Source: Brachybacterium sp. YJGR34
GTDB taxonomy: Bacteria; Actinomycetota; Actinomycetes; Actinomycetales; Dermabacteraceae
Direction: 5' to 3'
DNA: 64,000 nt
Assembly (NCBI RefSeq): GCF_003347015.1
Contig: NZ_PNFB01000010.1
Span: forward strand, 58,901-122,900
Shown here: positions 42,184 to 51,389 of the stretch, in pieces
How positions within the stretch are numbered: position 1 is the first letter of the stretch
How the letters are laid out: each line of letters opens with the position of its first letter
Made by a program: the position numbers and the translations under genes
The notes under the pieces: model-generated
What the model saw: the letters and a program-made list of their open reading frames with translations, nothing else
Database searches by the model: none
What the model was told of the DNA's origin: nothing

Positions 42184-43023
42184 TCAGGCGGGGGTGCGGA
42201 TCCGGGCGGCACGACGGCCGAGGGCCTCGATGCGCAGGCGGCCGCCGGCCTCCTCGGTGACCTCGATGGGCAGCTCGTAGACCGCGCTGAGGTGCTCGGA
42301 GGTGAGCACCTCGGCGGCGGTGCCGGCGGCGTGCACGTGCCCGCCGCGCAGCAGGATCACCTGGTCGGCGATGCGGGCGGCGTGGTCGAGGTCGTGCAGC
42401 ACGATGCCCACGGCGACGCCGTGGATCTCGGCGAGGTCGCGCACCAGGTCGAGGGTCTCGATCTGGTAGCGCAGGTCGAGGTGGTTGGTGGGCTCGTCCA
42501 GCAGCACGATCGCGGTGTCCTGGGCGAGGCAGGAGGCGAGCCAGACGCGCTGCATCTCGCCGCCGGAGAGCTCGCCGATGCCGCGTCCGGCGAAGGCGGT
42601 GATCCCGGTGAGCTCCATGGCGTGCGCGATCGCGGCACGATCGGCGTCGGTCAGGCCGGCGAAGCGGCGACGGTGGGGATGGCGCCCGAAGGCGACCACC
42701 TCGCGCACCGAGAGCCCCTGCGGGCTGGTGCGGGACTGGGAGAACAGCGTCAGCGCGCGGGCGAGCTCCTTGGCGCTGAGCAGCTCGGTGCCGCGCTCCC
42801 TCCCGCCCTCGGCGATCCGGACCTCCCCTGCGCTCAGGGGGTGCAGGCGGGCCAGGCCGCGCAGCACGGTCGACTTGCCGCTGCCGTTGGGCCCCAGCAG
42901 CGTGGTGACCGTGCCGGGGCGCAGGTCGATCGAGACCCCGTGGACGACCAGGGTCCGTCCATAGCCGAGGCGGAGGTCCTGCGCCGTCAGGGCGGGGCGG
43001 GGAGCGGAGGAGGCGGCTGACAC
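42184..43023 (-). CDS. Siderophore ABC transporter ATP-binding protein
   Basis: 279 residues from GTG 43023. Walker A TLLGPNGSGKSTVLRGLA, Q-loop FSQSRTSPQGLSV, signature ELSGGEMQRVWLASCLAQD, Walker B AIVLLDEPTNHLDL and the H-loop IVLHDLDHA are all intact and typical of FepC/FhuC. It is the first gene of the operon and is preceded by an iron box. A -10 box seven bases before the GTG suggests a leaderless start. The C-terminal AVYELPIEVTEEAGGRLRIEALG is the usual FepC tail. Confidence 0.95.
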   Translation of the reverse strand: MSAASSAPRPALTAQDLRLGYGRTLVVHGVSIDLRPGTVTTLLGPNGSGKSTVLRGLARLHPLSAGEVRIAEGGRERGTELLSAKELARALTLFSQSRTSPQGLSVREVVAFGRHPHRRRFAGLTDADRAAIAHAMELTGITAFAGRGIGELSGGEMQRVWLASCLAQDTAIVLLDEPTNHLDLRYQIETLDLVRDLAEIHGVAVGIVLHDLDHAARIADQVILLRGGHVHAAGTAAEVLTSEHLSAVYELPIEVTEEAGGRLRIEALGRRAARIRTPA

Positions 43024-43028
43024 GGAGG

Positions 43029-43047
43029 GAAGCGTAGCCTTACCTGA
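43029..43047 (-). promoter_or_regulatory. DtxR/IdeR-like iron box over the siderophore operon promoter
   Basis: Read on the minus strand, TCAGGTAAGGCTACGCTTC matches 15 of 19 positions of the IdeR/DtxR consensus TWAGGTWAGSCTWACCTWA. It covers the -10 box TACGCT (43031-43036), seven bases before GTG 43023. Iron-loaded DtxR/IdeR would block RNA polymerase, so the operon should be on when iron is scarce. Confidence 0.75.
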
Positions 43048-43090
43048 CCGGGGAGTCCATGTTCCGCCCGACATGTGACCGGCACCATGG

Positions 43091-44296
43091 TCAGGAGAGG
43101 GCCGGGGAGAGCCTCCGCTCGAGGAAGAGGGTGGCGGCGCCGATGGCGCCCACGTCGTCACCGAGCTCAGAGGAGACCACGGCGAGGTCATGGGAGCCGT
43201 CGAAGGCGCGCCGCGCCCCGGCGACCACCGCGGGCATGGCCACCTCCTCGAGGTGCTCCCAGGAGGGGCCGCCGATGATCACCCGGTGCGGATCGTGGAT
43301 GCTCACCAGGGTCCGCGCCGCCTCTCCGAGCGCCCGGCCGACCCCGGCGATGACCTCCCGGGCGGCCTCGTCCCCCGCGGCGGCCCGCGAGCCCAGCTGG
43401 GCGAGGGAGGCCGCGGGGCGCGCCTGCGCGTCCAGCGGCACCCCCGCCGCGCGGGCTCGCTCCAGCACGCGCTCGATGTCCGTGTGCCGGCCCAGGCAGG
43501 ACAGCCGGCCGCAGGGACAGCGGGAGTCGTCCAGGCCCGTGGGCAGGTGACCGATCTCGCCCGCCTGCACGGTGGCGCCGCGATGGATGGTCCCGTCCCC
43601 GGCCACGGAGGAGCCCACGCCCGCGCCGACGTAGAGGTAGAGGACCGTCTCCGCGCCGGGGAAGCGCCCCGGCCAGCACTCTGCCGTCAGGGCCGCATTG
43701 GTGTCCTTGTCGAGCACGGCCTCGAGCCCCGTGCGCGCCCGGAGCAGGTCCAGCAGCGGCACGTCACGCCAGCCCGGCAGCCAGGGCGGGTTCAGCACCT
43801 TGCCGCCGGCGGCGTCGAGGGCGCCGGGGACCGCGACACCGATGCCCTGGAGCGCGGCCGCCGCCCACTGATCACCCCCGTCCAGCTGATCGAGCTCGCG
43901 CACGATGTCCTCGAGGGCGGCGCCGATGCGGTCGACGTCGGCCTCGGGATCATCGCCCGGCGCCTCGAGGGTGCGCTTCCCGATGGGGCGCGCGAGCATG
44001 TCGACCACGGTGACCGTGAGGTGCGCGGGATCCAGGTGCACGCCCGCGGCGAGCATGGCGCGGGGCTCGACCCGCATGGACATCGCCGGCTTGCCGCGCC
44101 GACGGGTGTGCAGCGGCTGGGCGTCGACGAGCCCTCGCTCGATCAACCGTCGCGTGATCTGTGACACAGCTTGGCGCGACAGGCCGCAGCGGTCCATGAG
44201 ATCCGACTGCTCGACCCCCTCCGGGGACACCCGGATCGCCCGCAGCACGATCAGCTCGTTCCGGGCCCCCACCTGCGGCATCGTCGTCGCACGCAT
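43091..44296 (-). CDS. ROK family transcriptional repressor
   Basis: 401 residues from ATG 44296 (GGGGAGAGGG upstream). An N-terminal winged helix (LRAIRVSPEGVEQSDLMDRCGLSRQAVSQITRRLIERGLV, residues ~18-58) is followed by a ROK sugar-kinase-like domain with AGVHLDPAHLTVTVVDMLA, GIGVAVPGALDAAGG, VLDKDTNAALTAE and the zinc site GHLPTGLDDSRCPCGRLSCLG. ROK repressors such as NagC/XylR bind a sugar effector. It is divergent from the sugar ABC operon across 211 bp and probably controls it. Confidence 0.93.
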   Translation of the reverse strand: MRATTMPQVGARNELIVLRAIRVSPEGVEQSDLMDRCGLSRQAVSQITRRLIERGLVDAQPLHTRRRGKPAMSMRVEPRAMLAAGVHLDPAHLTVTVVDMLARPIGKRTLEAPGDDPEADVDRIGAALEDIVRELDQLDGGDQWAAAALQGIGVAVPGALDAAGGKVLNPPWLPGWRDVPLLDLLRARTGLEAVLDKDTNAALTAECWPGRFPGAETVLYLYVGAGVGSSVAGDGTIHRGATVQAGEIGHLPTGLDDSRCPCGRLSCLGRHTDIERVLERARAAGVPLDAQARPAASLAQLGSRAAAGDEAAREVIAGVGRALGEAARTLVSIHDPHRVIIGGPSWEHLEEVAMPAVVAGARRAFDGSHDLAVVSSELGDDVGAIGAATLFLERRLSPALS

Positions 44297-44507
44297 CGCC
44301 CTCTCCCCTCTCGCGGCGGCCCGGCGGGCCCGCGGATCCTCTCCAGCAGTGTGCACTTTGCAATATATCCATCAGTGTGAGTAATGTGCGAGCCGTACGA
44401 CACAGTGGTCAACATCGCACCGAACGCACCGTCCCGGCAGCTCCTCGGCGCGGCGGCCCGTGATCGTCGACGACGACTGAGCACACCACCGGCCCGAAGG
44501 GACAACG
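44297..44507. promoter_or_regulatory. Divergent control region between ROK gene and sugar operon
   Basis: The AT-rich island 44351-44390 is strikingly unlike its surroundings. On the plus strand it gives -35 TTGCAA (44358-44363), an 18-nt spacer and -10 TAATGT (44382-44387), a strong promoter for the sugar operon with a leader of ~114 nt. On the minus strand TATATT (44363-44368) may be the ROK -10. The two promoters overlap, and ROK operators are likely AT-rich sequence here. Confidence 0.65.
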
Positions 44508-45491
44508 ATGACCGCGACCCTGACCGCGAGCCCCACCGCCACGCAGAAGGGGCCGCCCGATCCGGGCGCGCCCCCGCGGCGGCAGGGGCGTCGCCGCCTG
44601 ACGAGGACCGACCGTCACGACCTCGCCATCGGGCTGCGCTACATCTCGCCCTGGCTGGTCGGGATCGTCATCTTCGTGTTCTACCCCGTGGGGTACTCGA
44701 TCTACCTGAGCTTCACCCGCTACTCGGGCATGGGCGCTCCCACCTGGGTGGGCCTGGGCAACTACATCACCGCCTTCACCGACCCGCTGGTCGCCAAGGC
44801 CGCGGGGAACACGCTGTTCTTCGCCGTGATCGCGGTCCCCCTCGGCCTCCTGGTGGCGCTCACGCTCGCGATCGCGATGAACCAGAACGTCCGCGAGGTC
44901 GCGTTCTACCGGACGATCTTCTACGCCCCGTCGCTGATCCCGGCGTTCGCGATGTCGTTCATCTTCATCGTGTTCCTCAACCCGCAGTTCGGCGCCTTCA
45001 ACCAGGTCCTGAACCTGTTCGGCGGCTCCAACGTGAACCTGCTCGGGGATCCGACCGGGGTGAAGATCGCGATCATCCTCATGGCGCAGTTCGGCGCCGG
45101 CAATGCGGCGCTGATCTTCCTGGCCGGACTGCGCAACGTCCCCAAGACGGTCTACGAGGCCGCCCGCGTGGACGGAGCGAGCCCGCTGCGCCAGTTCTTC
45201 TCGATCACGCTGCCGCTGCTCACGCCCGTGCTGCTGTTCAACCTCATCACCGGCGTCTCCGGTGCCCTGCAGGTCTTCACCGAGGCGTACATCGTCACCA
45301 ACGGCACCGGAGATCCCGACGCGGGCGCGCTGTTCTACATGATGTACCTGTACCAGAACGCGTTCGGCTTCGCCGAGCTCGGGTACGCCTCCGCTCTCGC
45401 GGTGCTGCTCTTCCTGGCCGGCCTGACCCTCGCGCTGCTGATCTTCTTCTTCTCGCGCCGGTTCGTGAACTACGACGTGGAGGCCTCCTGA
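44508..45491 (+). CDS. Sugar ABC transporter permease (MalF type)
   Basis: 327 residues with six helices after a ~40-residue basic cytosolic N-terminus. The conserved loop EAARVDGASPLRQFFSITLPLLTPVLLF is the EAA motif contacting the ATPase. YISPWLVGIVIFVFYPVGYSIYLSFTRY near the N-terminus is typical of CUT1 permeases. Its stop shares one base with the start of the second permease. CUT1 systems import oligosaccharides or glycosides. Confidence 0.94.
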   Translation: MTATLTASPTATQKGPPDPGAPPRRQGRRRLTRTDRHDLAIGLRYISPWLVGIVIFVFYPVGYSIYLSFTRYSGMGAPTWVGLGNYITAFTDPLVAKAAGNTLFFAVIAVPLGLLVALTLAIAMNQNVREVAFYRTIFYAPSLIPAFAMSFIFIVFLNPQFGAFNQVLNLFGGSNVNLLGDPTGVKIAIILMAQFGAGNAALIFLAGLRNVPKTVYEAARVDGASPLRQFFSITLPLLTPVLLFNLITGVSGALQVFTEAYIVTNGTGDPDAGALFYMMYLYQNAFGFAELGYASALAVLLFLAGLTLALLIFFFSRRFVNYDVEAS

Positions 45492-46408
45492 TGAGCACGA
45501 CCACCCCCACGCGCCCCGCGCGCCGGACCCCCGCCCGCTCGGCGGAGGCCGAGGAGCTGGGCCGCCGCGCCGATGGCACCCGTCGGCCCTGGTACAGCTC
45601 CCTCATCGCCCGCGTGGTGATGATCGCCCTGGCGGTGTTCTTCCTGCTGCCGATGTACTGGATGATCATCTCGTCGCTGAAGTCCGACGAGGAGCTCGCG
45701 CGCTTCCCCCCGACGTTCATCCCCGAGTCCTGGCAGCTGAGCAACTACGCCGACGCCGTCACGGCGATGCCGTTCGTGCAGTTCTTCATGAACTCCGCGA
45801 TCATCACGATCTCCGTCGTGGTGCTCTCGGTGATCTCGAACTTCATCGTCGCCTACGGCTTCTCCTGCCTGAAGTGGCCCGGCCGCGACCTCATGTTCTA
45901 TCTCGTCATCGCGACGCTGTTCCTGCCGTTCCCGGTGACGCTGATCCCGATGTTCGACATGTGGGCCCGGCTCGACCTGGTCAACACCCTGTTCCCGCTG
46001 ATCATCCCGGCGATGTTCGGCTCCGCCTTCTACGTGTTCCTGCTGCGGCAGTTCCTGCTGCAGATCCCCAAGGACATGCTGGATGCGGCGCGCATCGACG
46101 GCGCCCGCGAGTGGACGATCCTGTGGCGACTGGTCTTCCCGATGGCCAAGCCCGCCCTGACCACCGTCGCCATCTTCGCGGCCGTGGCCTCCTGGAACGA
46201 CTTCATGGGACCGCTCATCTACCTGCAGGACGAAAGCGTGCAGACCCTCTCGATCGGCCTGCAGTCCTTCCGCTCGGTGAACTCCCAGGACGTGTCCTTC
46301 AACCAGCTGATGGCCGCCTCGTTCCTGGTCATCGTGCCGCTGCTGATCCTGTTCTTCGTCTTCCAGCGCTACTTCATCAAGGGCATCACCATCGGAGGCT
46401 TCAAGTGA
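45491..46408 (+). CDS. Sugar ABC transporter permease (MalG type)
   Basis: 305 residues from ATG 45491 overlapping the previous stop (TGATG). Six helices, with the EAA loop DAARIDGAREWTILWRLVFPMAKPAL and the common SSLKSDEELARFPPTFIPESW and FQRYFIKGITIGGFK terminus of MalG-like proteins. It pairs with the MalF-type permease to form the channel. The next gene's GTG overlaps its stop (GTGA). Confidence 0.94.
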   Translation: MSTTTPTRPARRTPARSAEAEELGRRADGTRRPWYSSLIARVVMIALAVFFLLPMYWMIISSLKSDEELARFPPTFIPESWQLSNYADAVTAMPFVQFFMNSAIITISVVVLSVISNFIVAYGFSCLKWPGRDLMFYLVIATLFLPFPVTLIPMFDMWARLDLVNTLFPLIIPAMFGSAFYVFLLRQFLLQIPKDMLDAARIDGAREWTILWRLVFPMAKPALTTVAIFAAVASWNDFMGPLIYLQDESVQTLSIGLQSFRSVNSQDVSFNQLMAASFLVIVPLLILFFVFQRYFIKGITIGGFK

Positions 46409-47781
46409 TCTCACGCCGCCACTTCCTGGGCGCCGCCTCGGCGTCCACCGCCGCCCTCGGGCTCGGGGCCTGCGCGTCCCGTGGACCCGCGAGCGACGAC
46501 GTCGTGCGCTACTGGGGCCTCGGTGCCGCCGACGCCCACATGGACGCCGAGGTCATCTCCGCGTTCCAGGCCACGGAGGCCGGGTCCGGCATCGAGATCG
46601 ATGTCAACCAGGTCCCCAGCAACGGCGCCGCGGACATGAGCCAGATCATCACCGCGGTCCGCGGCGGCACCGCCCCCGACCTCTGGTACATGGATCGCTT
46701 CAACGCCGTCCAGAACGCCTCGGTGGGCCTGCTGGAGCCGATCGAGGACATCATCGAGGAGTTCGAGGGCGTCTCCGTCGAGGAGTTCAGCGCCCAGTGG
46801 CTGCGCTTCGCGGTCGACGAGCTGACCTACGACGGCGAGCTGTACGGGCTGCCGGTGAACACCGATGCCCGCGGCCTGATGTACAACGAGGACCTGCTTC
46901 GCGAGGCGGGCGTCGACCTGTCCCTGCTCGATCCCCAGCAGCACGTGCTGACCTGGGACGAGTTGCGCGAGATCGCCCGGACGGTCACGTCCGTCGACGA
47001 GCGCGGGAACTACGAGACGCTCGGCTTCGTCCCCTGGGACGGGGAGGGCTGGCCCTACACCTGGGGCTTCGGGCTCGACGCGCAGCTGTACTCGAACGAG
47101 TCGGCGTCGGTCACCCTGGACTCCCCGGAGTGGCTGGCGGTGTTCGACCTCTACGCCGACTGGGCCGAGGAGTTCCCCTACCCCAACGTCGACGCCTTCT
47201 TCGCGACCTACCAGCCGCCGAACGCGCCGCCCACCCAGACGGCCATGTTCAGCGAGCGCCTGGGCATCACGACCACCGGGCCGTTCTCGATCCGCGGCAA
47301 CGAGCGCTACGCGCCGGACCTGAACCTCAAGTTCACGTGGCTGCCGGTGTCCGCCGAGGGGGACGAGACCTACACCTGGTCCGGCGGCGCCTCCCTCGTC
47401 GTCCCGAAGGGCGCGAACATCACGCGCAACCTCTGGGAGTTCATGAAGTTCTACGCCGGCTACGAGGGGCAGAAGATCCTGATCCCGCTGCTCGGCGACC
47501 TGCCGACGCATCTGCAGGCCATCTCCGACGGGCACTACAACCCCAAGGCGGAGCTGTTCCGGCAGATGCTTCCCACCTCCACCTCGCGGCCGCCCCTGCC
47601 GGTGGGCTCGCTGGCCTGGAACACTCTGACCCGGGCGCGCAGCTCCGTGACGATCGGATCGCAGACCCCGACGGAGACGGTCGAGAGCACCCAGCAGAGC
47701 GTCGCCCCCAAGATGGCGCTGTTCGAGGGGTACCAGATGCCCGAGACCTACGGACGGCGCAGCGAGATCCCCGAGGACTGA
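46405..47781 (+). CDS. Sugar ABC transporter substrate-binding lipoprotein
   Basis: 458 residues from GTG 46405. The N-terminus SRRHFLGAASASTAALGLGAC combines twin arginines with a lipobox (LGAC, Cys ~23), so it is probably exported folded by Tat and lipidated. The CUT1 binding fold follows: GGTAPDLWYMDRFNAVQ, YGLPVNTDARGLMYNEDLLREAGVD, WSGGASLVVPKGA and WEFMKFYAGYEGQK. It delivers a sugar or glycoside to the two permeases. No ATPase gene is in the operon; a shared MsiK-type ATPase elsewhere is inferred. Confidence 0.93.
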   Translation: MISRRHFLGAASASTAALGLGACASRGPASDDVVRYWGLGAADAHMDAEVISAFQATEAGSGIEIDVNQVPSNGAADMSQIITAVRGGTAPDLWYMDRFNAVQNASVGLLEPIEDIIEEFEGVSVEEFSAQWLRFAVDELTYDGELYGLPVNTDARGLMYNEDLLREAGVDLSLLDPQQHVLTWDELREIARTVTSVDERGNYETLGFVPWDGEGWPYTWGFGLDAQLYSNESASVTLDSPEWLAVFDLYADWAEEFPYPNVDAFFATYQPPNAPPTQTAMFSERLGITTTGPFSIRGNERYAPDLNLKFTWLPVSAEGDETYTWSGGASLVVPKGANITRNLWEFMKFYAGYEGQKILIPLLGDLPTHLQAISDGHYNPKAELFRQMLPTSTSRPPLPVGSLAWNTLTRARSSVTIGSQTPTETVESTQQSVAPKMALFEGYQMPETYGRRSEIPED

Positions 47782-47868
47782 TCCCGGGCGATCACGCACC
47801 TCAGACCACCCTGGTCGGCCCTCAGCCGGGGACAGGACGACCCACCACCACGTCAGGAGACAGGACCC

Positions 47869-48843
47869 ATGACCACCCCCCTGCGGATCGCCGTGCTCAG
47901 CGCATGGCACGTCCACGCCGAGGAGTACGGCCGCGCCGCCATCGACCATCCCGAGACCGAGCTCGTCGCCGTCTGGGACGAGGACGCCGAACGGGGGCAG
48001 GCGCTCGCGGCGACCCTGGGCGTCGAGGCGACCACCGATCTGGACGCGCTGCTGGCCCGCGAGGACCTCGACGGCGTCACCGTCACCACCGCCACCAGCG
48101 ATCACGTCGAGGTGATCGCGAAGTCCATCGCGGCGGGCAAGCACGTCTTCACCGAGAAGCTGCTCGCCCCGACCGTCGAGGGCTGCGACGAGCTCGTCGA
48201 GGCGGCCCGCGCGGCCGATGTCCGCCTGACCGTCTCGCTCCCCCGCCTCACGCACGGCTACACCCTCGCCCTGCGTCCGATCCTCGAGGCGGGCACCCTG
48301 GGCCGCCTCACCTACTCCCGCGTGCGCCTGGCCCACAACGGCTCCACCGCCGACTGGCTCCCGGCCCGCTTCTACGACGCCGACGAGGCGCTGGGCGGGG
48401 CGTTCTCCGACCTCGGCGCGCACCCCGTCTACCTCACCCAGCTGATCCTGGGCGACGAGGTGACCGAGGTGCACTCGACCTACACCGACCAGACCGGTCG
48501 CGGGGTCGAGGACAACGCCTCTGTCACCGTCGCCACCCCCGACGGGGCGATCGGCGTCATCGAGACCGGTTTCGTGACCCCCGCCAGCCCGTTCACGATC
48601 GAGGTCCACGGCACCGAGGGCTCGGTGCTCTATGGCTTCGAGGTCGACGCCGACGGCGAGGCCGTGCTGCGCCTGGGCACCGGCGAGGGCTGGACCCGCA
48701 TCGACGTCCCGGCCGACGATCCGCTGCCCTTCGCGCAGTGGGCCGACTCGATCCGCGCCGGGGCGACGCTCGAGGAGTACCTCGAGCGCTCCCGGTCGCT
48801 GACCGCGCTCGTGGTCGCCGCCAACCAGGACGCGCAGCGCTGA
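47869..48843 (+). CDS. Gfo/Idh/MocA family oxidoreductase
   Basis: 324 residues. The opening LRIAVLSAWHVHAEEYGRAA is an atypical Rossmann start lacking the usual GxGxxG, though ATTDLDALLAREDLDGVTVTTATSDHVEVIAKSIAAGKHVFTEKLLA (the EKP-like loop reads EKL) follows the family. The C-terminal domain has GGAFSDLGAHPVYLTQLILG. The change EKP to EKL and the missing glycine motif suggest altered cofactor use or a non-redox role. CAGGAGACAGGACCC precedes the ATG. Probably acts on the sugar imported by the preceding transporter. Confidence 0.85.
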   Translation: MTTPLRIAVLSAWHVHAEEYGRAAIDHPETELVAVWDEDAERGQALAATLGVEATTDLDALLAREDLDGVTVTTATSDHVEVIAKSIAAGKHVFTEKLLAPTVEGCDELVEAARAADVRLTVSLPRLTHGYTLALRPILEAGTLGRLTYSRVRLAHNGSTADWLPARFYDADEALGGAFSDLGAHPVYLTQLILGDEVTEVHSTYTDQTGRGVEDNASVTVATPDGAIGVIETGFVTPASPFTIEVHGTEGSVLYGFEVDADGEAVLRLGTGEGWTRIDVPADDPLPFAQWADSIRAGATLEEYLERSRSLTALVVAANQDAQR

Positions 48844-48887
48844 GCGCCGCGCCCCGACTCACCCCCACCCCGAACGAAGGAAGAGCC

Positions 48888-49898
48888 ATGACCATCACCC
48901 TCCCCGTCCGCATCGGCCTCATCGGCGCCGGCGGCATCGCGAACGCCCACCTGGCCGGCTACGCCGAGATCCCCGACCGCGTGAAGGTCACCGCGATCGC
49001 CGACGCGGTGCCCGAGACCCTCGCCCAGCGCGTCGAGGAGACCGGCGCGACGGCCTACACCGACTTCAACGAGCTGGTGAAGGACCCGAACGTCGACGCC
49101 GTCGACATCTGCCTCCCCCACCACCTGCACAAGGCCGCGATCATCGCCGCGGCCGAGGCCGGCAAGCACATCCTGTGCGAGAAGCCGCTGTGCCTGAGCG
49201 CCGAGGAGGCGAGCGCGGTGCGCGAGGCCGTGGAGAAGGCGGGCGTCACCCTCATGTGCGCCCACAACCAGCTGTTCATGCCCGCCGTGGCCAAGGCCAA
49301 GGAGGTCATCGACTCCGGCGCCCTCGGCGATGTGTACGAGGTGCGCACCACCGACTCGTTCTTCAACGACTTCGACCCCTCGACGATGGGGTGGCGCGCG
49401 AAGGCCGCGACCAGCGGCGGCGGCGAGTACATCGACACCGGCTACCACCCCACCTACCTGCTCATGCACCTCTCGGGCGGGCGTCCCGTCAAGGCCTTCG
49501 CCATGATGTCCACGCACCGCCTGAAGTTCATGGAGGGCGAGGACTCCGCGCAGGTGCTGGTGCGCTTCGACAACGGCAGCGTGGGCCAGCTGGTCACCTC
49601 CTGGGCGTACGACGCCGCGCCCGGCACCGACCGCTTCAGCGTCGTCGGCGAGAAGGGCTCGCTGAGCTCGGACGGCACGACCCTGCGCGTGAAGCTGCGC
49701 GGCGAGGCCGAGGAGCAGGTCTTCGAGCACGAGTCGGTGAACACCTTCGCCGCCGAGATCGCTGACTTCGTCGAGTGCCTCGAGACCGGCCGCCGGCCGC
49801 TGAACACCGAGGACGAGGGCATCGCGGTGCTGGGGATCATCCTCGCCGCCTACGAGAGCGCCCGCACGGGCGAGGCCGTGGACGTCATCTCCGTGTGA
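48888..49898 (+). CDS. Gfo/Idh/MocA family oxidoreductase
   Basis: 336 residues from ATG 48888 with GAAGGAAG upstream. Canonical family features: RIGLIGAGGIANAHLAGY (GxGxxG), the catalytic EKPLCLSAEEA loop, and GGGEYIDTGYHPTYLLMHL with the GYH region. It uses NAD(P) to oxidise or reduce a hydroxyl of a sugar or cyclitol. As the second dehydrogenase in the operon, it may work in sequence with the first, for example through a 3-keto intermediate; this is inference. Confidence 0.92.
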   Translation: MTITLPVRIGLIGAGGIANAHLAGYAEIPDRVKVTAIADAVPETLAQRVEETGATAYTDFNELVKDPNVDAVDICLPHHLHKAAIIAAAEAGKHILCEKPLCLSAEEASAVREAVEKAGVTLMCAHNQLFMPAVAKAKEVIDSGALGDVYEVRTTDSFFNDFDPSTMGWRAKAATSGGGEYIDTGYHPTYLLMHLSGGRPVKAFAMMSTHRLKFMEGEDSAQVLVRFDNGSVGQLVTSWAYDAAPGTDRFSVVGEKGSLSSDGTTLRVKLRGEAEEQVFEHESVNTFAAEIADFVECLETGRRPLNTEDEGIAVLGIILAAYESARTGEAVDVISV

Positions 49899-49929
49899 CC
49901 TGCTGCTTCAGCTCTACGTGCTGGTGAGG

Positions 49930-49961
49930 AACGGGCCCTGCGGACCACCGCGGGGCCCGTT
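49930..49961 (+). terminator. Terminator of the sugar operon
   Basis: AACGGGCCC (49930-49938) pairs fully with GGGCCCGTT (49953-49961); loop of 14 nt; followed by TCTC. Located 31 bp after the last dehydrogenase gene. Confidence 0.8.
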
Positions 49962-50082
49962 TCTCGTGCCCGGTCCGCTGCAGGTCACTTCGCCGTGGAA
50001 TCGGGCAGCCATAACACGGTGAAGTTGCCTGCAGACCCGGCGAGGGCGGAGGCGGAGGCGGAGGCGCGGCCGGCGGGACCGT

Positions 50083-51351
50083 TCAGGCCGCGGGGCGCAC
50101 CTCGGTGCCGGTGACCCGGCCCAGCCGGTCCATCAGGTGGTAGATCGCCAGCGCCGCGATCGTGCCCAGGGCGATGCCGGTGAGCTGGATGCCGCCGACG
50201 CTCCAGGTCACGTTCGCGATCCCCACAACGAGGGCGACGCCCGCGGTGAACTGGTTCTTGGGGCGGGAGAAGTCGACCTTCCCGTCCACCCACATGCGCA
50301 CGCCCACGATGCCGATCAGCCCGTAGAGCACGAAGGTCACGCCGCCCAGGACTCCGGGCGGGATGGTGAAGATGGCGGCGCCGATCTTCGGCGAGAGGGA
50401 GAGCAGGATCGCGACGACGCCCGCGACCCAGTAGGCCGCGGTGGAGTAGACGCGGGTGGCGCTCATGACGCCGATGTTCTCGCCGTAGGTGGTGGTGGGC
50501 GAGCCGCCGAACCCGGCGGAGAGCGCGGTGGCGAGGCCGTCGGAGGCGAGGGTCCGCCCCACCATGTGATCGAGGTTGCGGCCGGTCATCAGCCCCACGC
50601 TGGTCACGTGACCCACGTTCTCCGCGAGCAGGACCACGATCACGGGCAGGAACATCGGCAGCAGGCCCAGCTCGAAGGTCGGGTGGTGGAACTCGGGCAG
50701 CCCGATCCAGGCCGCCTCCGCGACGGGCGTGAAGTCCACCTCGCCGCGCAGGACCGCCACTCCGTAGCCGATCAGCACGCCCAGCAGCACCGAGACCCGG
50801 CCCAGCAGCCCGGAGAACAGCACCGTGCACAGCACCACCGCGAACAGCGTGACGGTGGCGGTGAGGGCGGACTGCTGGAAGTTCTCGTAGGCGGTGGGGG
50901 CGAGGTTGAAGCCGATCAGCGCCACGATCGAGCCCATCACCACCGGAGGCATGAGCACGGAGATCCAGGCGGTCCCGACCCGGGTGACCAGCAGCCCCAG
51001 CAGGGCGAGCAGGACGCCGGTGATGAGCACCCCTCCGAGCGCCGCGCTCATCGACTCCGCCTGGGTGGAGGCGGTGATGGGGGCGATGAAGGCGAAGGAG
51101 GAGCCCACGTAGCTGGGCACCTTGTTCTGCGTGATGGTGAGGAACAGCAGGGTGCCGATGCCGGAGAACAGGAGGGTCGTCGAGGGCGGGAAGCCGGTCA
51201 GCAGCGGCACCAGGAAGGTGGCGCCGAACATGGCGATCACGTGCTGCGCCCCGATGCCGATGGTCACGGGCCAGGACAGACGCTCCTCGGGCAGGACGAC
51301 GGCGTCGGGGGCGATGTGCCGGCCGTCGCCGTGCAGGGACCAGCGCAGCAT
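50083..51351 (-). CDS. uraA: Uracil-xanthine permease family transporter
   Basis: 422 residues, 14 helices expected for NCS2. Family blocks: LSWPVTIGIGAQHVIAMFGATFLVPLLTGF, YVGSSFAFIAPI, the hallmark AENVGHVTSVGLMTGR and SAGFGGSPTTTYGENIGVMSATRV. The last carries the TTYGEN signature of uracil carriers, so uracil:H+ symport is most likely. ATG 51351 follows GGAG. The ~184 bp between the operon terminator and the end of uraA holds nothing else recognisable. Confidence 0.93.
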   Translation of the reverse strand: MLRWSLHGDGRHIAPDAVVLPEERLSWPVTIGIGAQHVIAMFGATFLVPLLTGFPPSTTLLFSGIGTLLFLTITQNKVPSYVGSSFAFIAPITASTQAESMSAALGGVLITGVLLALLGLLVTRVGTAWISVLMPPVVMGSIVALIGFNLAPTAYENFQQSALTATVTLFAVVLCTVLFSGLLGRVSVLLGVLIGYGVAVLRGEVDFTPVAEAAWIGLPEFHHPTFELGLLPMFLPVIVVLLAENVGHVTSVGLMTGRNLDHMVGRTLASDGLATALSAGFGGSPTTTYGENIGVMSATRVYSTAAYWVAGVVAILLSLSPKIGAAIFTIPPGVLGGVTFVLYGLIGIVGVRMWVDGKVDFSRPKNQFTAGVALVVGIANVTWSVGGIQLTGIALGTIAALAIYHLMDRLGRVTGTEVRPAA

Positions 51352-51389
51352 GGTTCTCCAGGGGTGGGAAGGGGGACGAGGTCGCGGGA

